Shown here: in pieces, positions 47,201-59,700 of the stretch
Numbering within the stretch: position 1 is the first letter of the stretch
Layout: every line of letters starts with the position of its first letter
Assembly (NCBI GenBank): GCA_017506865.1
Contig: JAFCMP010000086.1
Span: 124,001-188,000 of the forward strand
Source of the DNA: Tribonema minus
Taxonomy: Eukaryota; Sar; Xanthophyceae; Tribonematales; Tribonemataceae
Length of the DNA: 64,000 nucleotides
Reading direction: 5' to 3'
The notes under the pieces: model-generated
Database searches by the model: none
The model's input: the letters and a program-made list of their open reading frames with translations, nothing else
What the model was told of the DNA's origin: nothing
Program-made: the position numbers and the translations under genes

Positions 47201-50007
47201 AGCAAAGAAGGGCATCTTTCACTCTTATGGCAGGCGCCGACAGCCAAGACAGAAAAGAAGGACGTGGTAAACTTCAAGTTGAACTGGTAAATCGGAAGCT
47301 GAGACATCCGTCATTCCAACAGACACCGCAGCACCCTCTGACGCATGCGGCTGGCCTTGAGGCAGGGACAACGCTACCACAGGAACACATGGTAAACTTC
47401 AAGTTGAACTGGCAAATAAAGTTGGCGCGGCGGCAGTACAGTACCTGATACAGCAAAGTTCTGCTGGCTGTCCATGAGCGCCGAGATGAGTTGGAAGTCG
47501 GGCTCTACCAGCAGGCAGTTGGGCTTTCGCGACGTCTGCGCCTGCTGCTGAGGCGTGCTGCCTGCGTCACCGCTCAGCACCAGAGCGCGCTCGCTCACGA
47601 CCTTGGTGAAGATGTCCGTTGCCACGTCCGGCATGTGCTCCTGCACCGCCTGCAGTTGAAGTGAGTGCAGTAAAGGCCAGGGAGGGGGAGCCAATGACAT
47701 TGCACTTCAAGTTGAAGGTGACATGGTACTTCAAGTTGAAATTACAGGAAGGCGCATGGCGTGACCTGAGCACATGACACCTGAGAAAGGTGAGCCGCAG
47801 AATCAGCATGAAAGCGTGGCGCCCACCCCATGAGCAAGTACTTTGAATTATGCCTTGCCCACTGTGCTCACAAGTACAGTTGAAGTTTGGTGCGGCGGAG
47901 AGTCACTCACTTGTCTGAGGTTCATGTTTTCCTTTCGCAGCGCCAGCAGCTGCTCCTGCAGGCACTCCAGCATGAACTTCTTGCGCACCCGCGACCGCTT
48001 TGCGTGTTCGCGGTTTCGTTCCTGCACGAGTGCATGCACGCAGTGTGTGTCAGCTGGTGACTGGCGTGTGACTGAGAGGGTTTGTTACTCTGGCAGGTCT
48101 ACAATCAGGGTGTGAGTAAGGTATTATTACAGGACCGCATGCATATTTTGCGCACAACTAGATGATGACCCGCTTTGCGTGTTCACGGTTTTGTTCCTGC
48201 AAGAGTGCATGCACGCAGTGTGTATCAGCTGGTGGCAGGCTTGTGACTGAGAGGGTTTGTTGCTCTGGCAGATGTACAATCAGGGTGCCAGTATGTGCAC
48301 ATAAATATTACAGTAGTGGGACCCCATACAAAGTGTGTGCACAACTAGATGACGACACGCTTTGCGTGGTCGCGGTGTCATTCCTGCAAGAGTGCATTCA
48401 CACAGTTGGTGTCAGTCGGTGTAGGTCTTGTGGCTGGTACACTGGCAGATGACTGGCAGGTGGGGCTCAGATAGGGGGTTCAGTAGGCACAGTGACGCTT
48501 TGGAAGTGGGTACTACTAAGGCAGCGGGACCGCACGCATATGGTGTGCACAGCTAGACGACAGCCGAGCTGTTGGGTATGTGGCTACACACAGTGTCAGG
48601 GTCTTGCATAAGGCGCCACAAGTGTTGTGTTTGACGGCAGTATGCATATTGGCACTGCATAGCGGCTCGTGCAGGTCAGCATACTACAGCAGCAGTCGGC
48701 GAACATGCTCAGTCATGGGGACTTGGACAGGGCACCGCGGGTTTGTGTTTCGGGGCAGTATAGCAGCACTGCGTAGTGGCTCAACATGCTGGCGACTCGT
48801 GCCAGGCCAGCATACCACAGCAGCAGCCAGTCAATAAGCACAGTGAAGTGGTGACGTTCAGCAGATGTGCGCGTACGGTGCACTTTGTTTCACTTGCGGT
48901 TGCCTATGTTCGTGGGCACCAAGTAGCTGCATACTGAGGAATAGGTGTCATAGGGGTGCGCAAGGTCGCATTTGCAATGCTAGTGAGCCGCAAACTTCAA
49001 TCGGATCTGTTTCGCTGCTGCCTTGTCCTTACGTTAGCTGCAAACGTGAGTGAGCATGTGGGCGGTAAGCAGCTGCATACTTTGAAATACGTGTCATAGG
49101 GTGTGTAAGGTCGCATTTTCAATGCTAGCGAGCCACGGGCTTCGATCAGAACTGTTGCACTGCCTAGTTGTCCTCAGATTAGCTGCAAATGTGAGTGAGC
49201 AACTGTAGCTTTGACTGTCCAGGCGACGGCGGTGCCTTTGCAAAGCAAGACGCGGTCAAACAGCACCAAGTGCTGCGTCAATAATGCCATCGAAAGCCCA
49301 GCAAGTGCCTGAGTGTGTTGATGTATCCCCTCATCAGTGTTACATAGAACTATGAGTGTTGTCACGACGGAGTCACAAATGCTCTCACAAAAAGTGCACA
49401 ACTTCAAGTCCATCACTCACCCGTCTTTCTATCTTCTGCTGCTCCGATAGGTCCTTTCCGCTTTTGCCAATGCCACTGCTAAAGCTGTACATGTAAGGCG
49501 CTGACGTGCTCGCCTTTCGTTTCCGCTCCTCTGCTTCTATCTCACTGTGTGTTGCAACCACTGTCTGTTGCTGCGGCTGCTGCTGGTGTTGTCCACCGAA
49601 CACTGGCACCTGCGCAATTTCTTGCTTGACCAGTGCTGACAGCTCAGACATGTCCACATCCTCCACAGCTCCGTAATCGCCATCCATTGAGAACCCCACC
49701 GGATCACCCCCCGCTCCCACGTCCCCGAACTCCAGAAAGCAGTCTGTCGATGAGAAGAAGCAAGTGAAGCCGCAGGATGAGAGAGGTGAAGGCTGGACAC
49801 CTCGCCGACGCAGCAACCTCAGATTAGCTGGTCGAGGAGCATCGGAGGCACACAGGCCGTGAGTAGCAGCATGTTACACGCCTCGTCGGCAAATTGGCGG
49901 AGTCCCTCGTGCCTGGCTCACTCACCTGCGAAAATTTCGTCCAGGTTCACGTAGCTGCTGTTCTTGCCCGCTGCTCCAAACACCGGTGGCTGAAGATCAA
50001 ACTCCAT
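44203..50007 (-). CDS. Aureochrome blue-light receptor transcription factor (bZIP-LOV)
   Basis: Eight exons, all GT-AG: 50007-49926, 49743-49421, 48021-47911, 47649-47445, 46631-46555, 45712-45663, 45017-44891 and 44325-44203. They give 365 residues with matching phases. The N-terminus has a Gln-rich stretch. The basic region ERRERNREHAKRSRVRKKF (about 133-151) and leucine zipper run to about 172, with the NREHAKRSR core. The LOV domain starts near 240: SDPSLPDNPIVYASQGFLNL, then GRNCRFLQ with the photoactive Cys272, NYKADGSPFWNNFFISALRD, and VNFVGVQAEV at the end. In this family blue light forms an FMN-cysteinyl adduct and changes DNA binding to a TGACGT-type box. It acts in the nucleus, controlling growth, division or branching. 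The bZIP-then-LOV order is diagnostic. The subtype (1 to 4) cannot be fixed here. Confidence 0.97.
44500..44890 (-). repeat. Echoes of aureochrome exon 7 donor
   Basis: Copies near 44800-44832, 44655-44690 and, weaker, 44545-44580 repeat CATATCCGCGCTGCGCGACC(AG)AAT|GTGAGTCACT on the minus strand. The first two keep the donor. The nearest differs from the exon by a few bases only. Confidence 0.8.
45125..45235 (-). repeat. Echo of aureochrome exon 7 acceptor
   Basis: On the minus strand the block TTGATGATGATGCTCAACTGC-type plus CCGTCGGGGTGTGTCAGAGG (true at 45017-44970) recurs as a degenerate copy upstream at 45215-45143. It contains GATGATGCCCAACTGCCATA and GGCGTATCGGAGGGCCTCGG. Partial duplicates of the TAGGGC / CAGCCTAG spacer also lie at 45250-45350. 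Confidence 0.7.
48120..48420 (-). repeat. Echoes of aureochrome bZIP exon acceptor
   Basis: Two copies of the exon 3 start lie upstream at about 48165-48205 and 48352-48395, with GCAG or GCAGGAA and AACCG.GAACACGCAAAGCG. They keep the acceptor-like CTTGCAGGAA context but lose the frame after the basic-region core. They are 150-190 bp apart. Confidence 0.8.
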
Positions 50008-50792
50008 TGCAGCTGTTGCTGCCGCCACAGCAGCTTGCAGCAAGGCACCTTGATCACTCTACAATGTGCCAGTTGCTGCACCCCCAAAAAGGAATGCCTT
50101 GAACACACCTTGGTCCGTGAGGTCGATGGCCCAGCGCACACCAGATCAGTACTGCATGCCGACACAGCTACTTATTCACCCTTGCGCGCTCCAGTCGCCT
50201 CTATCGCTGCGGCTCATGCGAGTCCTAAAAAGAAAAAAATCAAGCGCGATGAACGTCACGGCGTTGAATTAGAAGATCACCTTAACTACATACTTACATA
50301 CCCTAGGGCCCCGAGCTGCAGGGTTTTAGGGTCTCAAATCAGGATGACTCGGCGCGAGACAAGCCATTCACAATGTGCACACGACATTGGCGCCAGTCAA
50401 CGTGCGCACAACACCTCGTTGAGCCTGTTAATAGGCCTCCTGAATCAGCGCTTCTAGGAGAATTTTGGACTTGCGGCATACTCAATTTGAAAAAATGAAA
50501 AATGTCGGCGTGGCTCCCCTTCTCAGACAAGTCATTGCTTCTCGCATGCGACTCTGGCACAGACATGCATAATTTGGAATTCAAGGATACTACGATAACA
50601 AGCGATGCAAATAGGCATTTCCATTAGCATTTCCATTTATTCTGATTGATCTGCTTGAAGCCTCTGACATCAAAAGGTGCATCCATGAAGATGCAGAGTC
50701 TTTCCAGAGTTCCAGCCAAAAAATACACTCAAAAGCTCAACATCAACTTGAAGTTCCTATATTTGTTTTGTTGATCTTACTGCGTGCAGCAA
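50008..50792. promoter_or_regulatory. Shared divergent promoter of aureochrome and kinase-phosphatase genes
   Basis: A 785-bp head-to-head spacer. It is AT-richer from 50460 to 50780, consistent with promoter DNA. TGACGT-like aureochrome boxes were not obvious, though ATGAACGTCACGG at 50250-50262 contains ACGTCA (its complement). Autoregulation is only a possibility. No TATA element is convincing. Confidence 0.4.
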
Positions 50793-53700
50793 ATGTACAT
50801 AAGTATAGCACACGCAATGCAAGCACCGGATATGCTGCAAGTTGAAAGCGGGGCTATCCAGAAGGCACAGGTCTGCTGCAGAACTCTAAGATCATATGGC
50901 AAACAGCGTGTCCAGTGCTGCCGCAGGCGTCGCGGCAGACGACGTTGCATCGAGCGCCGTGCCTGCATGGCGCTGCTGCTTTGTCACCGCGCCAGCAGCA
51001 GCAGTGCCGCGACAGCTGCAGCTGCCGCTCCCATGCTGAGCTTCACCCAGCAGAGACAACAATGCCCAGTTGAAGATGCCTGGTCGTTGGCACTGGCGGA
51101 CACGACAGCTCTCACAATGGTGGAGCCGGGACAGATTGTTGGCCCCTACCTGCTGTCCCACCTGGTGGATGTGCTGGGCCGCAAATCTGTGCACCCAAAC
51201 ATGTGCCACGCCTTCCATCCGCCGGAGCTGGTCGCCCCTGATCATCGGCTGGAATCGACTGGGGCCCTGAGCTTACTGGATGATCGGAGGGATAGGCGAG
51301 AGGACTTCTATCGATTGGGCGGCCGCTTTGCGGGAGGCAGTCACGGGGAGGTGTGGCGGGCGCAACGTATCGACCCTTACACGGGCACATTTGAGGTACG
51401 CCATCGAGACCTTACTTGAACTTATAGTAAATAGAAGCGCTTCTAAGTTCATGCACGGCAATCGAGCATTGTGTGCTTTTTGTTGATTCTCGCTTAGGGC
51501 GCTTAAAGCCCACATGGTGGATTTCCAGCTTGCAAAGAATATACGTGTGTCTCGTGACACCTTGAAAGTGTCTCAATGCGCATTGCCGATTGCTCCTGAA
51601 TGACATCGCCAAAGTGTGTACTTTTGTGGCAGGACATTGACTTCTTGAGTAGCAAGCGCCATGTTGATCATCTGAGCGTTGTCACGCGCTGAGCAGGGAA
51701 ATCAATGACAAGCACGCCAACACCAGCAAACAGTTCAGCAAATACGAGCCAGTGTTGTTGCTTTGAGTACCGCTGACATGTAGCGCAGCCTGCATGTTGC
51801 TCACTCCCCATGCCCGGTTCAACTGTATGCCGCTCGTGTCATGCTAGGCTCATGTGCGTAAGTCGTGCTGACTGACGATGCCGCAGACGCAGATGCTCAC
51901 AGCACTTCTGAACTTAAAGTTACACTTCCACAAGCAAGAAACTCGCCCTGTTCGCAGCGCATCCCCGTCCCTTCTCTGTGCCCCTCCCCCCGCGCTACCT
52001 CTGCAACTTCCCAGCACCCCATGCCTGCTCTGTGCCCCTCCCCCGCGCTACACCATCGCAACTTCCCTGCAACTTCAAGCCAGGCTTCGTGCTGAAGCGC
52101 ATGCTGCTGGAGAAGGGCGCAGGCGTGCACGCAGCAGCGCTCAGAGAGGTGCACTTTGGCGAACTGCTGAGGGACCTCAATCAGCAGCGCCACTTTGCGC
52201 GCTACGTGGAGCACTTCTACCGCTACGGCGCGGGCATCAATGTGAGCTGCGCGCTGCCTCACACCGGGTATTTTGGGTATATATCAGCATGAGTATGTAT
52301 TTTGGGTATATATCAGCATGAGTATGTATGTATGCTTCATAAGGGGTAGAGGTGCTATGCAACGTGAGCTCAGTGCTGACTGATCAATCAATGTGAGCTG
52401 CATGCTGCCTCACACGGGGCATTGGGTATATCTGCATGAGTTGATGGCGTATGTATGAATTCCACATACGGGGTAGAGAATTTCAAAACGCGAACTCAAA
52501 ACGCGAACTCAGCGCTGACTCATCAGGTAATGGGTATACCAGCATCATGCCACAATGATGTAAGTATGTATGCTTCATACGGGGTAGCGGATACCGGCGT
52601 CAGTGGGATGCTGCCTCACACATGGTGTCTGAGAGCATACCATATGCAGCACGCTCGCTGCCAGTGCCAGGTGCGCCCCTATGGCTCCTCTGCCGGTGGT
52701 CATCGGGCACAGCAGTAGCCTAACCTGACCCTAGGGTTAGGGTTACCCGGAATGCCCCACATGTACTGTGTGGTGCTGTGAATGCTGCTGCACTCCCTAG
52801 TCGCCTTCATGGTCATTGTAGCAAGCTGAGAAGGCCCTGGGCTTAGTACTGATTCTCAAACCATCGTCATCAAACAGCCACACACACAGGCTGTCATTGA
52901 CAGCTTGCATGACTTGCATCGACGGGCACATCATGACTCAGCAGGACCCAATTTCAACTTTTGCTAAGCGGTGCTGTCATCAACCGCAACCGCAGGGCCA
53001 GGACGAGCTGCGACTGGTGTTCCAGAATGAGTGCGCTTTCCCCCTCATTACCCAACTTGAACTTGTGCTGAGCAATGAGTGATTGTCATCCGCGGCGCCG
53101 GGAACAGCTGTGGCTGGTGTTCCACGACGAGGGTGCCCCCCATCATTACCCAATTTGAACATACTTCACTTGAAGTATGCTGAGCATTGCTATCCTCAAC
53201 TGCAACCGCAGGGCCAGGACGAGCTGTGGCTGGTGCTCCACAACAATGGCGCCTATCAGTACCCAACTTCAACTTGTGCTGAGCATTGCTCCGTCAACCG
53301 CGACCGCAGGGCCAGGACGAGCTGTGGCTGGTGTTCCACGACGAGGGAGCGTCACTGCAGAAGTACCTCTACACGGAGCTGGTGACGCGCGACTTTGTGG
53401 TGCACGGGCAGAGCGACTTCTGGCGCACGCTGCGCCTCACGCGCGAGGGGCACGACACCATGCGCGACGTGCTGCGCCAGCTGCTGAGCGCTGTGGCAAC
53501 GCTGCACGACCTAGGCATCGTGCACAGGGACCTCAAGGTGAGGTTAGGACTCGGGGATAAGGGTTTGAGGTAGGATTAGGATTAGGGTTAGGGCTAGAGG
53601 CCAGGTTGATAATGGCATGCGCATGACCTGGATATCGTGCACAGGGACCTTAAGGTCAGGTTTATAGTGAGGGTTTGGGCTAGGTTAGGTTTAGGCTTAA

Positions 53701-56700
53701 GGTTAGGTTGATGATGGCGTGCGCACGACCTAGGCATCGTGCACAGGGACCTCAAGGTTAGGGTTAGGGTTCGGGTTAGGGTAGGGTTAGGGTAACAGTG
53801 AGGTTGAGTCAGGCGTTTCCACGACCTGGGCATCGTGCACAGGGAACCTCAAGGTGAGGTTAGGGTTACGGTTAGGATCACGGTTAGTGTTAGGTTGATA
53901 GTGGTTTGGGTTAGGGTTAGGGTTAGGATGATAATGGCGAGCGTGCGTGCGCGCGTGTGCGTGTGGCGACGCCTTCGCGGCTCAGCAGTTCATGAACATG
54001 TTCATGAACTCCATGAGCTCAGTTTCACCAAGGGCGGCTTGATAAGGAGCGACTTCATGAGAGCTGTCAGCGCATGCGTACATCAATATCTGCATGTGCA
54101 CGCTGTGCCTGCTGGCCACGTGCGGGTGTGCTGAGCAGCAACTTCAACTTTCATTTTGAAGTTGCACACACGTACACTGGGAAGGATATCTGCGCCTGGT
54201 CTGTTCTGTCGCCGCATCCACTATTGGTGGCTCTTTCATTGCCTGAACTCCCACAAATGAGAGCTTCCCATGCTGAATGCAGCGCTAGGGCAGCTGTTGC
54301 CTGCTTCCAAAGCTGGCATCACGGGCGGCACTCACCCCGCTAGATTACTGTTAGGAGTAGCATACATGAGTGATCATCTGACGTCCAGGGTTGCTGCTAA
54401 TTGATTTCAGCCATGTGCCACCCCAATGATGCAAGCTACATGCACACTCAGGGGATCTTCCTGCCCATATGGCCTTGACATGAGTCTCCATCATCCATCC
54501 AACTACACGTACCCAAGTCCCACGCCTTTTGGTGCCTTGCAAAGTGGGCAATAGAACCTATTCCCATGGCAACACCCCCCATTCATCTGCAGCCCTTGAA
54601 TCTGCCCCCCGTCTCACACTCTCTTCTTCTCACAACTTCCGCGGTGACGCTCGCAGCCCTCCAACCTCATCGTCACCCCGGAGCACCCCCAAAACCAGTC
54701 CAGCACGTCCAGCAGCACCAGCAGCAGCAGCGCTCCGCCGCTGCCCCCGCTCAGCCTCCGTGTCGCGGATTTCTCCTCCGCAATCGACGCGAGTGCCCTC
54801 GAGCAGGGCCTGTTTGGCCTCGAGGGGCCCACGCGACAGGAGCTGAGCATTGACTATGCGCCCCCTGAGGTGCTGTTTGACGCCGACGCTGCGCTGTCGT
54901 CTGCGCGCCCTGACGCGTACGACATGTGGTCCGTGGGCGTCATCTTTCTGGAGATGGTGCTGGGGACGCCGCAGGTGAGCGTGGCAGTGCTCAGAGTAGT
55001 TGCTGTTGAGGAGGTAGGCTTTGGGGTAACCCTAAGTATGTAGGTAGGTGGGCATGTGTGGTCACTGCGCGTCATATTTCTGGAGATGGTGCTGGGGATG
55101 CCGCAGGTGGGCGTGGCAGTGCTCAGTAATGTGTTTGATGAGTGGAAGGGTAGGTAGGTAGGTAGGTAGGTAGGCGGTAGGTAGTAGATTATCACCGACT
55201 TCGCTCAGAGCTGGTGCTGGGGAGGCTGCACGTGGGGGCGAGGCGCGTGCGTGGCAGCACGCAGTATATACTGGCTGTTGAGTAGCGTGGCAGTGTAGCG
55301 TGGCAGTGATCAGAAATACTGCTGTCGTCTGCGCGCCCTGACGCGTGTGACATGTGGTCCGTCGGCGTCACATTTCTGGAGATGGTGCTCGGGACGCCGC
55401 AGGTGGGCTGCGCGGCAGTGCTCAGAAATGTATTTGTTGAGTTGTTGGGTGGGTAGGTAGGCATGTGGTCCATGGGCATTGTCATACTTCTGGAGATGGT
55501 GCTCGGGACGCCGCAGGTGGGGGACCGGGGAGAGTACTCAGATGATGGTGTTTGGTAGGTAGGTAGGTATGTGGTAGTCATAATCATCATGACTTCGCTA
55601 GAAGCTGGTGCTGCTGCACGTGGGGCGCGGGCGCTGCGTGGCAGTGCTCAGATGATGGTGTGAGTAGGTAGGTAGGTAGGTTGTGCTGGGGACGGCGCAG
55701 GTGCATACAATGCGCCACGTCTACTTCTGCATGATACATGTGCTTCTGCATGATACATGTGCTTCTGCAAAAAGGTAGGTAGGTACTGACTTGCAATTGC
55801 TGAGCGTTTTGACGCGCTCTGGCAGTGCTCAGACGGTCTGGGAGGCATCAACATCCTGCGGTCTCTGGGGCATCATATTCGGAAGAGATTACACAGCGGA
55901 TGCCTAATCATGATTGTGCATGATGGTGAATGTCAAAGCAATTTTCACATGTTTCTGAAGATGTGCAGCAGGCATCATATTCGGAAGACATCTTACTGCG
56001 GATGCCTAATCAAAACATGGCTGATTCTATATCAGCAGTTTCTCAATGACAGAAATTTTGCAGCACGCGTCGTCGCTACAGGGAGCTATATGTGCACCTC
56101 CGTTGTCGTTGCTGCAGAGATGTGGATACAGTTGAACATGTACATCTTTATATATACGTGACGTTTAATCGGCTTTCGATGAAGTTTCAAGAGCGTATGC
56201 GAGTGATTGTGTCAGTGGCACCAGTGGCTGAGCAGTGCTACACACATCAACAGCAGCGCTCTACACATCATATGAGCAATACTGCTTCAAACCTGTTGCC
56301 TACTACTGAATATGTATAATGTTGATGGCAATGCTCAGCAATGCCCTCTCTGGTTGTCATGCCTCATCAATACCCACACGCCCCCGGGGGTTCATTGTTT
56401 TCATGGTACCTCTGGCCGCACGTGAACCAGCACAAATTCAGGAGATCGACAACGCGTTGCATGGCATATCAGAAACATTTTCAAGAAGTCAAGAATCCGC
56501 TCAGCTATGCCCCTCTTATTGTTGTGTAACGCATACACCTCCCCCCACCCCAAGTTTTCACTATGCCCCTCTTGTTGGCTGTGTACCTCATACATACATG
56601 CCCACCCACCCAGGTATTCACTATGCCCCTCTTTTGGTTGTGTGCCTCATACATGCATGCCCACCCAGGTATTCACAGTAGACCAGCGCACGCGTGCCAT

Positions 56701-59700
56701 GCTGGATAGGAAGTTGGGGGGTGCACGGGACCTACCTCGCGCATACCTGCTGGCGGCCATGGCGGACTTTTGTATATACGCACCAGCGCTCAGTCAGGCG
56801 CAGCAGAAGCACTGGCCCCTGGGGGACAGCCCTGTTATCAGCGAGGCGTGCGGAGAGGAGGAGCTTGCTAAGGTGAGCTTATACTTCAATGTTGAAGTAC
56901 ATAATGCTGAAAGTGATGGGTTGCGTACCTGCATGTATATGTGTTGGTATACATGCTTGGATGAATCGTCCAAATGTCTGCATCGCTGGCTAAGGAGGGT
57001 ACACCTCAAATTGAACCCTGTGATTAGCGAGGCGTGCGGGGAGGAGGAGCTGGCCAAGGTTAGCTCGCGTCAACATAAACTTCAAATTTGAATCAGGTAC
57101 ATTCCGATGTACTGTATTTCAAAAAGATGCGGTCATGCACCTGCTACATCAGGAGTGCGCGCTTTGAAAATCCATATCTGCAAAACGCTTTGTTGCCATG
57201 CATGCTATGCAGGAGGAGCCAAAGGAGTGTATACTTCAAAGTTGAAGTACTTGATACTTTGAACGAGATGGGTTGCGCACCTGTATTTACATACATTCAG
57301 TGTACTTCGAAGTATGTGCTTTGCAAACAGTCCAAATGTATGCATCGCTGGCCAAGGTGGTGAGCGTGTACTTCAAGTTGAAGTATATGTAGCTCATACG
57401 GTTATGATTGTGAAGCAGGCTACCATGTGATGCTGTCATAAATGCAAGCTTGCAAGCTGGAAGAGCAAAACATGGAGACAAGTTCCAGAGAGCAAGTTGA
57501 CCGGGGATGTCTTATTGGTCATATTATATATATTAGCGGAGAGAAGCAGGCTTGGGGCCTGGATGTCTCGGTACAGCAACGCTGTTGTCTGCTGCTAGCT
57601 GCTGCTGCAGCAGAGGTTCTGATGCTGTGCACACTATACTGATGTGCCCTTTGGCATGTGACCTGAGCTAATTGCACCTGATTCAGCTGGGGTCAAGTGC
57701 AGCTCTGCTTAGGACCTATTTCAGGTCTAAGATGACCAGCCAGGTCTAAGATGACCAGCCAGGTCTAACTATGACCTGGCCTGACTATGAGGTGCAGCAT
57801 AACTGGTCCTCAATCTATGTGCCTGCACTTTGTTTGTGCTAGGTAACGAGGGGTCAGGCAGCTTGTGTATAGTGATCCTTACTTTCTTCTTTTTTGCGAC
57901 GGCAGGCTCGCTACTAATCAGATGCTGATCTGTAGCTCTAGTGGGTGAGCCTGGTGCTTCGCCTTACCGTGCGCACAGACTTGTATGTCTGCAGTGAGGT
58001 GATGTAACCCTGGTCCTCAGAGGAATGTTGGGTGTCATGCAGCAGGCTGGCATGGCTACTGATGAGAGGTTAGGTTGGTCTCCTCATACATACCCATGTG
58101 AGGTTTGGCTTCGCGTCCTCGTACATACCGTATGGTGGGCCACTACCTCTGGCAGCAAAAGCGCAACAAAAATGTCTGAGACCGACGTGCACGCATGTGA
58201 GCGCTAGCCTTGATGCCTATCTGCACTCATTCGACAATGCGAGCGGTTCAGCGTGCCGCAATATGCAATTTCGCCATGCTGTCGTGACACAATCTTAGGG
58301 TTAGGGTCAGGGTTAACCCTAACCCTTAACCTAAGCATGCATGTCCGCCGTAGCGGCATGCGCACCCAGCTCATTGGTCGATCAAGATCCCCATGGGAAA
58401 AAGGGGGGAAATGCGCTTTTGTGCACGACGCAGTTTCATTGGGCGGCGCCTGCATAACCCTAACCCTAACCCTAACCTAACCCTAACCCTAACCCTAAAA
58501 TTCAGTGCATGATAACCGACATCATCATCCACGGTCTGCGGCCCGCCTGCTGCTGGACCTAAGGGTTTGGGGTGGTAGCCAATCTGACCCTTGCCCTAAT
58601 GTTAGCCCAACCCTCACCGATGTTCTACATGCCATTCCAGGGTGGTACCTTGACAACCGTACAACTGTACAGCACCCCATGCCCTTGCTGTCACGTTGCA
58701 TACATAATGGACCTTCATGCTTCCCCCAATCCCAATCCTCGTTGTCACGTTGCATGCTTGATTCAATTCTGAGGATCATGCGCATGTTTTAAATCGGGAC
58801 CACCGGTGCAAACACTCGCATACCTGATTTTTTTGAATTCTCCCAAACCATTCTTTGGCTTAGACAGCACCGGCCCAGGAGAAACACTCGCACACTTCGA
58901 TATTCCCGAAGCCTTTTGCTTGGCTTTGACAAACCTGGCGCATGATCACCCTTTAGCTTTGCCAGAACAACATTGTATGAGCTTGTTTTGTGACGTTTCG
59001 CCCCCTCTCAGGCCGTCCTTGCCCGCGACCATCTGGACATTGGCCTGCCCCCCCTTGGCCTGGACCTGCTGCGCCGCCTGCTGCAGTGGGACCCTCTGGA
59101 TCGCATCACCGCAGCACAGGTAAGGGTTAGAGATCAGGATTAGGATAAGGATTAGGGTTAGGGTTTGGATAAAAGTTAGAGGAACTGTGAGGGAATGGTA
59201 GAGGAACTGTGAGGGAATGGCGCAGAAAAGGTAAGCGTTAGGGTTATAACTAGGGTTAGAGGTTGTTGCGCCTGCTGCAGCTGGACCCTTTGGAGGGAGC
59301 GTATCGCTGCAGCACAGGTAAGGGTTAGAGTTAGGATTAGGATTAGGGTTAGGGTTAGAACTAAAGTTAGAGGTAGGGTGAGGTAATGGCGCAGAGAAGG
59401 TAAGCATGAGGGTTATAATTAGGGTTAGAGGTTGTTGCGCCTGCTGCAGTGGGACGCTCTGGAGCGTATCACCACAGCGCAGGTAAGGGTTGGGGGTAAG
59501 AGTTAGGGGGGTTAGGGTTAGGATTAGGGTCAGGGTTAGGGTTAGGTGATGGCGCAGAAAAGGTAATTGAGGGTAACGAACGGCACATGTATAGCTGATG
59601 GCGCTGCTGCGAAGTTGAAGCTGAGAAATGCTGCACGCAACAGTGAGATGTCATGTTTGCAATGCAACGATTGCATTAAACACAATGCACAAGAGTGATA

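Noticed and set aside
53594-53833. Minus-strand ORF rich in NPNPTLT-type repeats
   Set aside because: Generated by CCCTAA repeats read in frame; the same artefact appears at 58946-59407 and 36889-37332.
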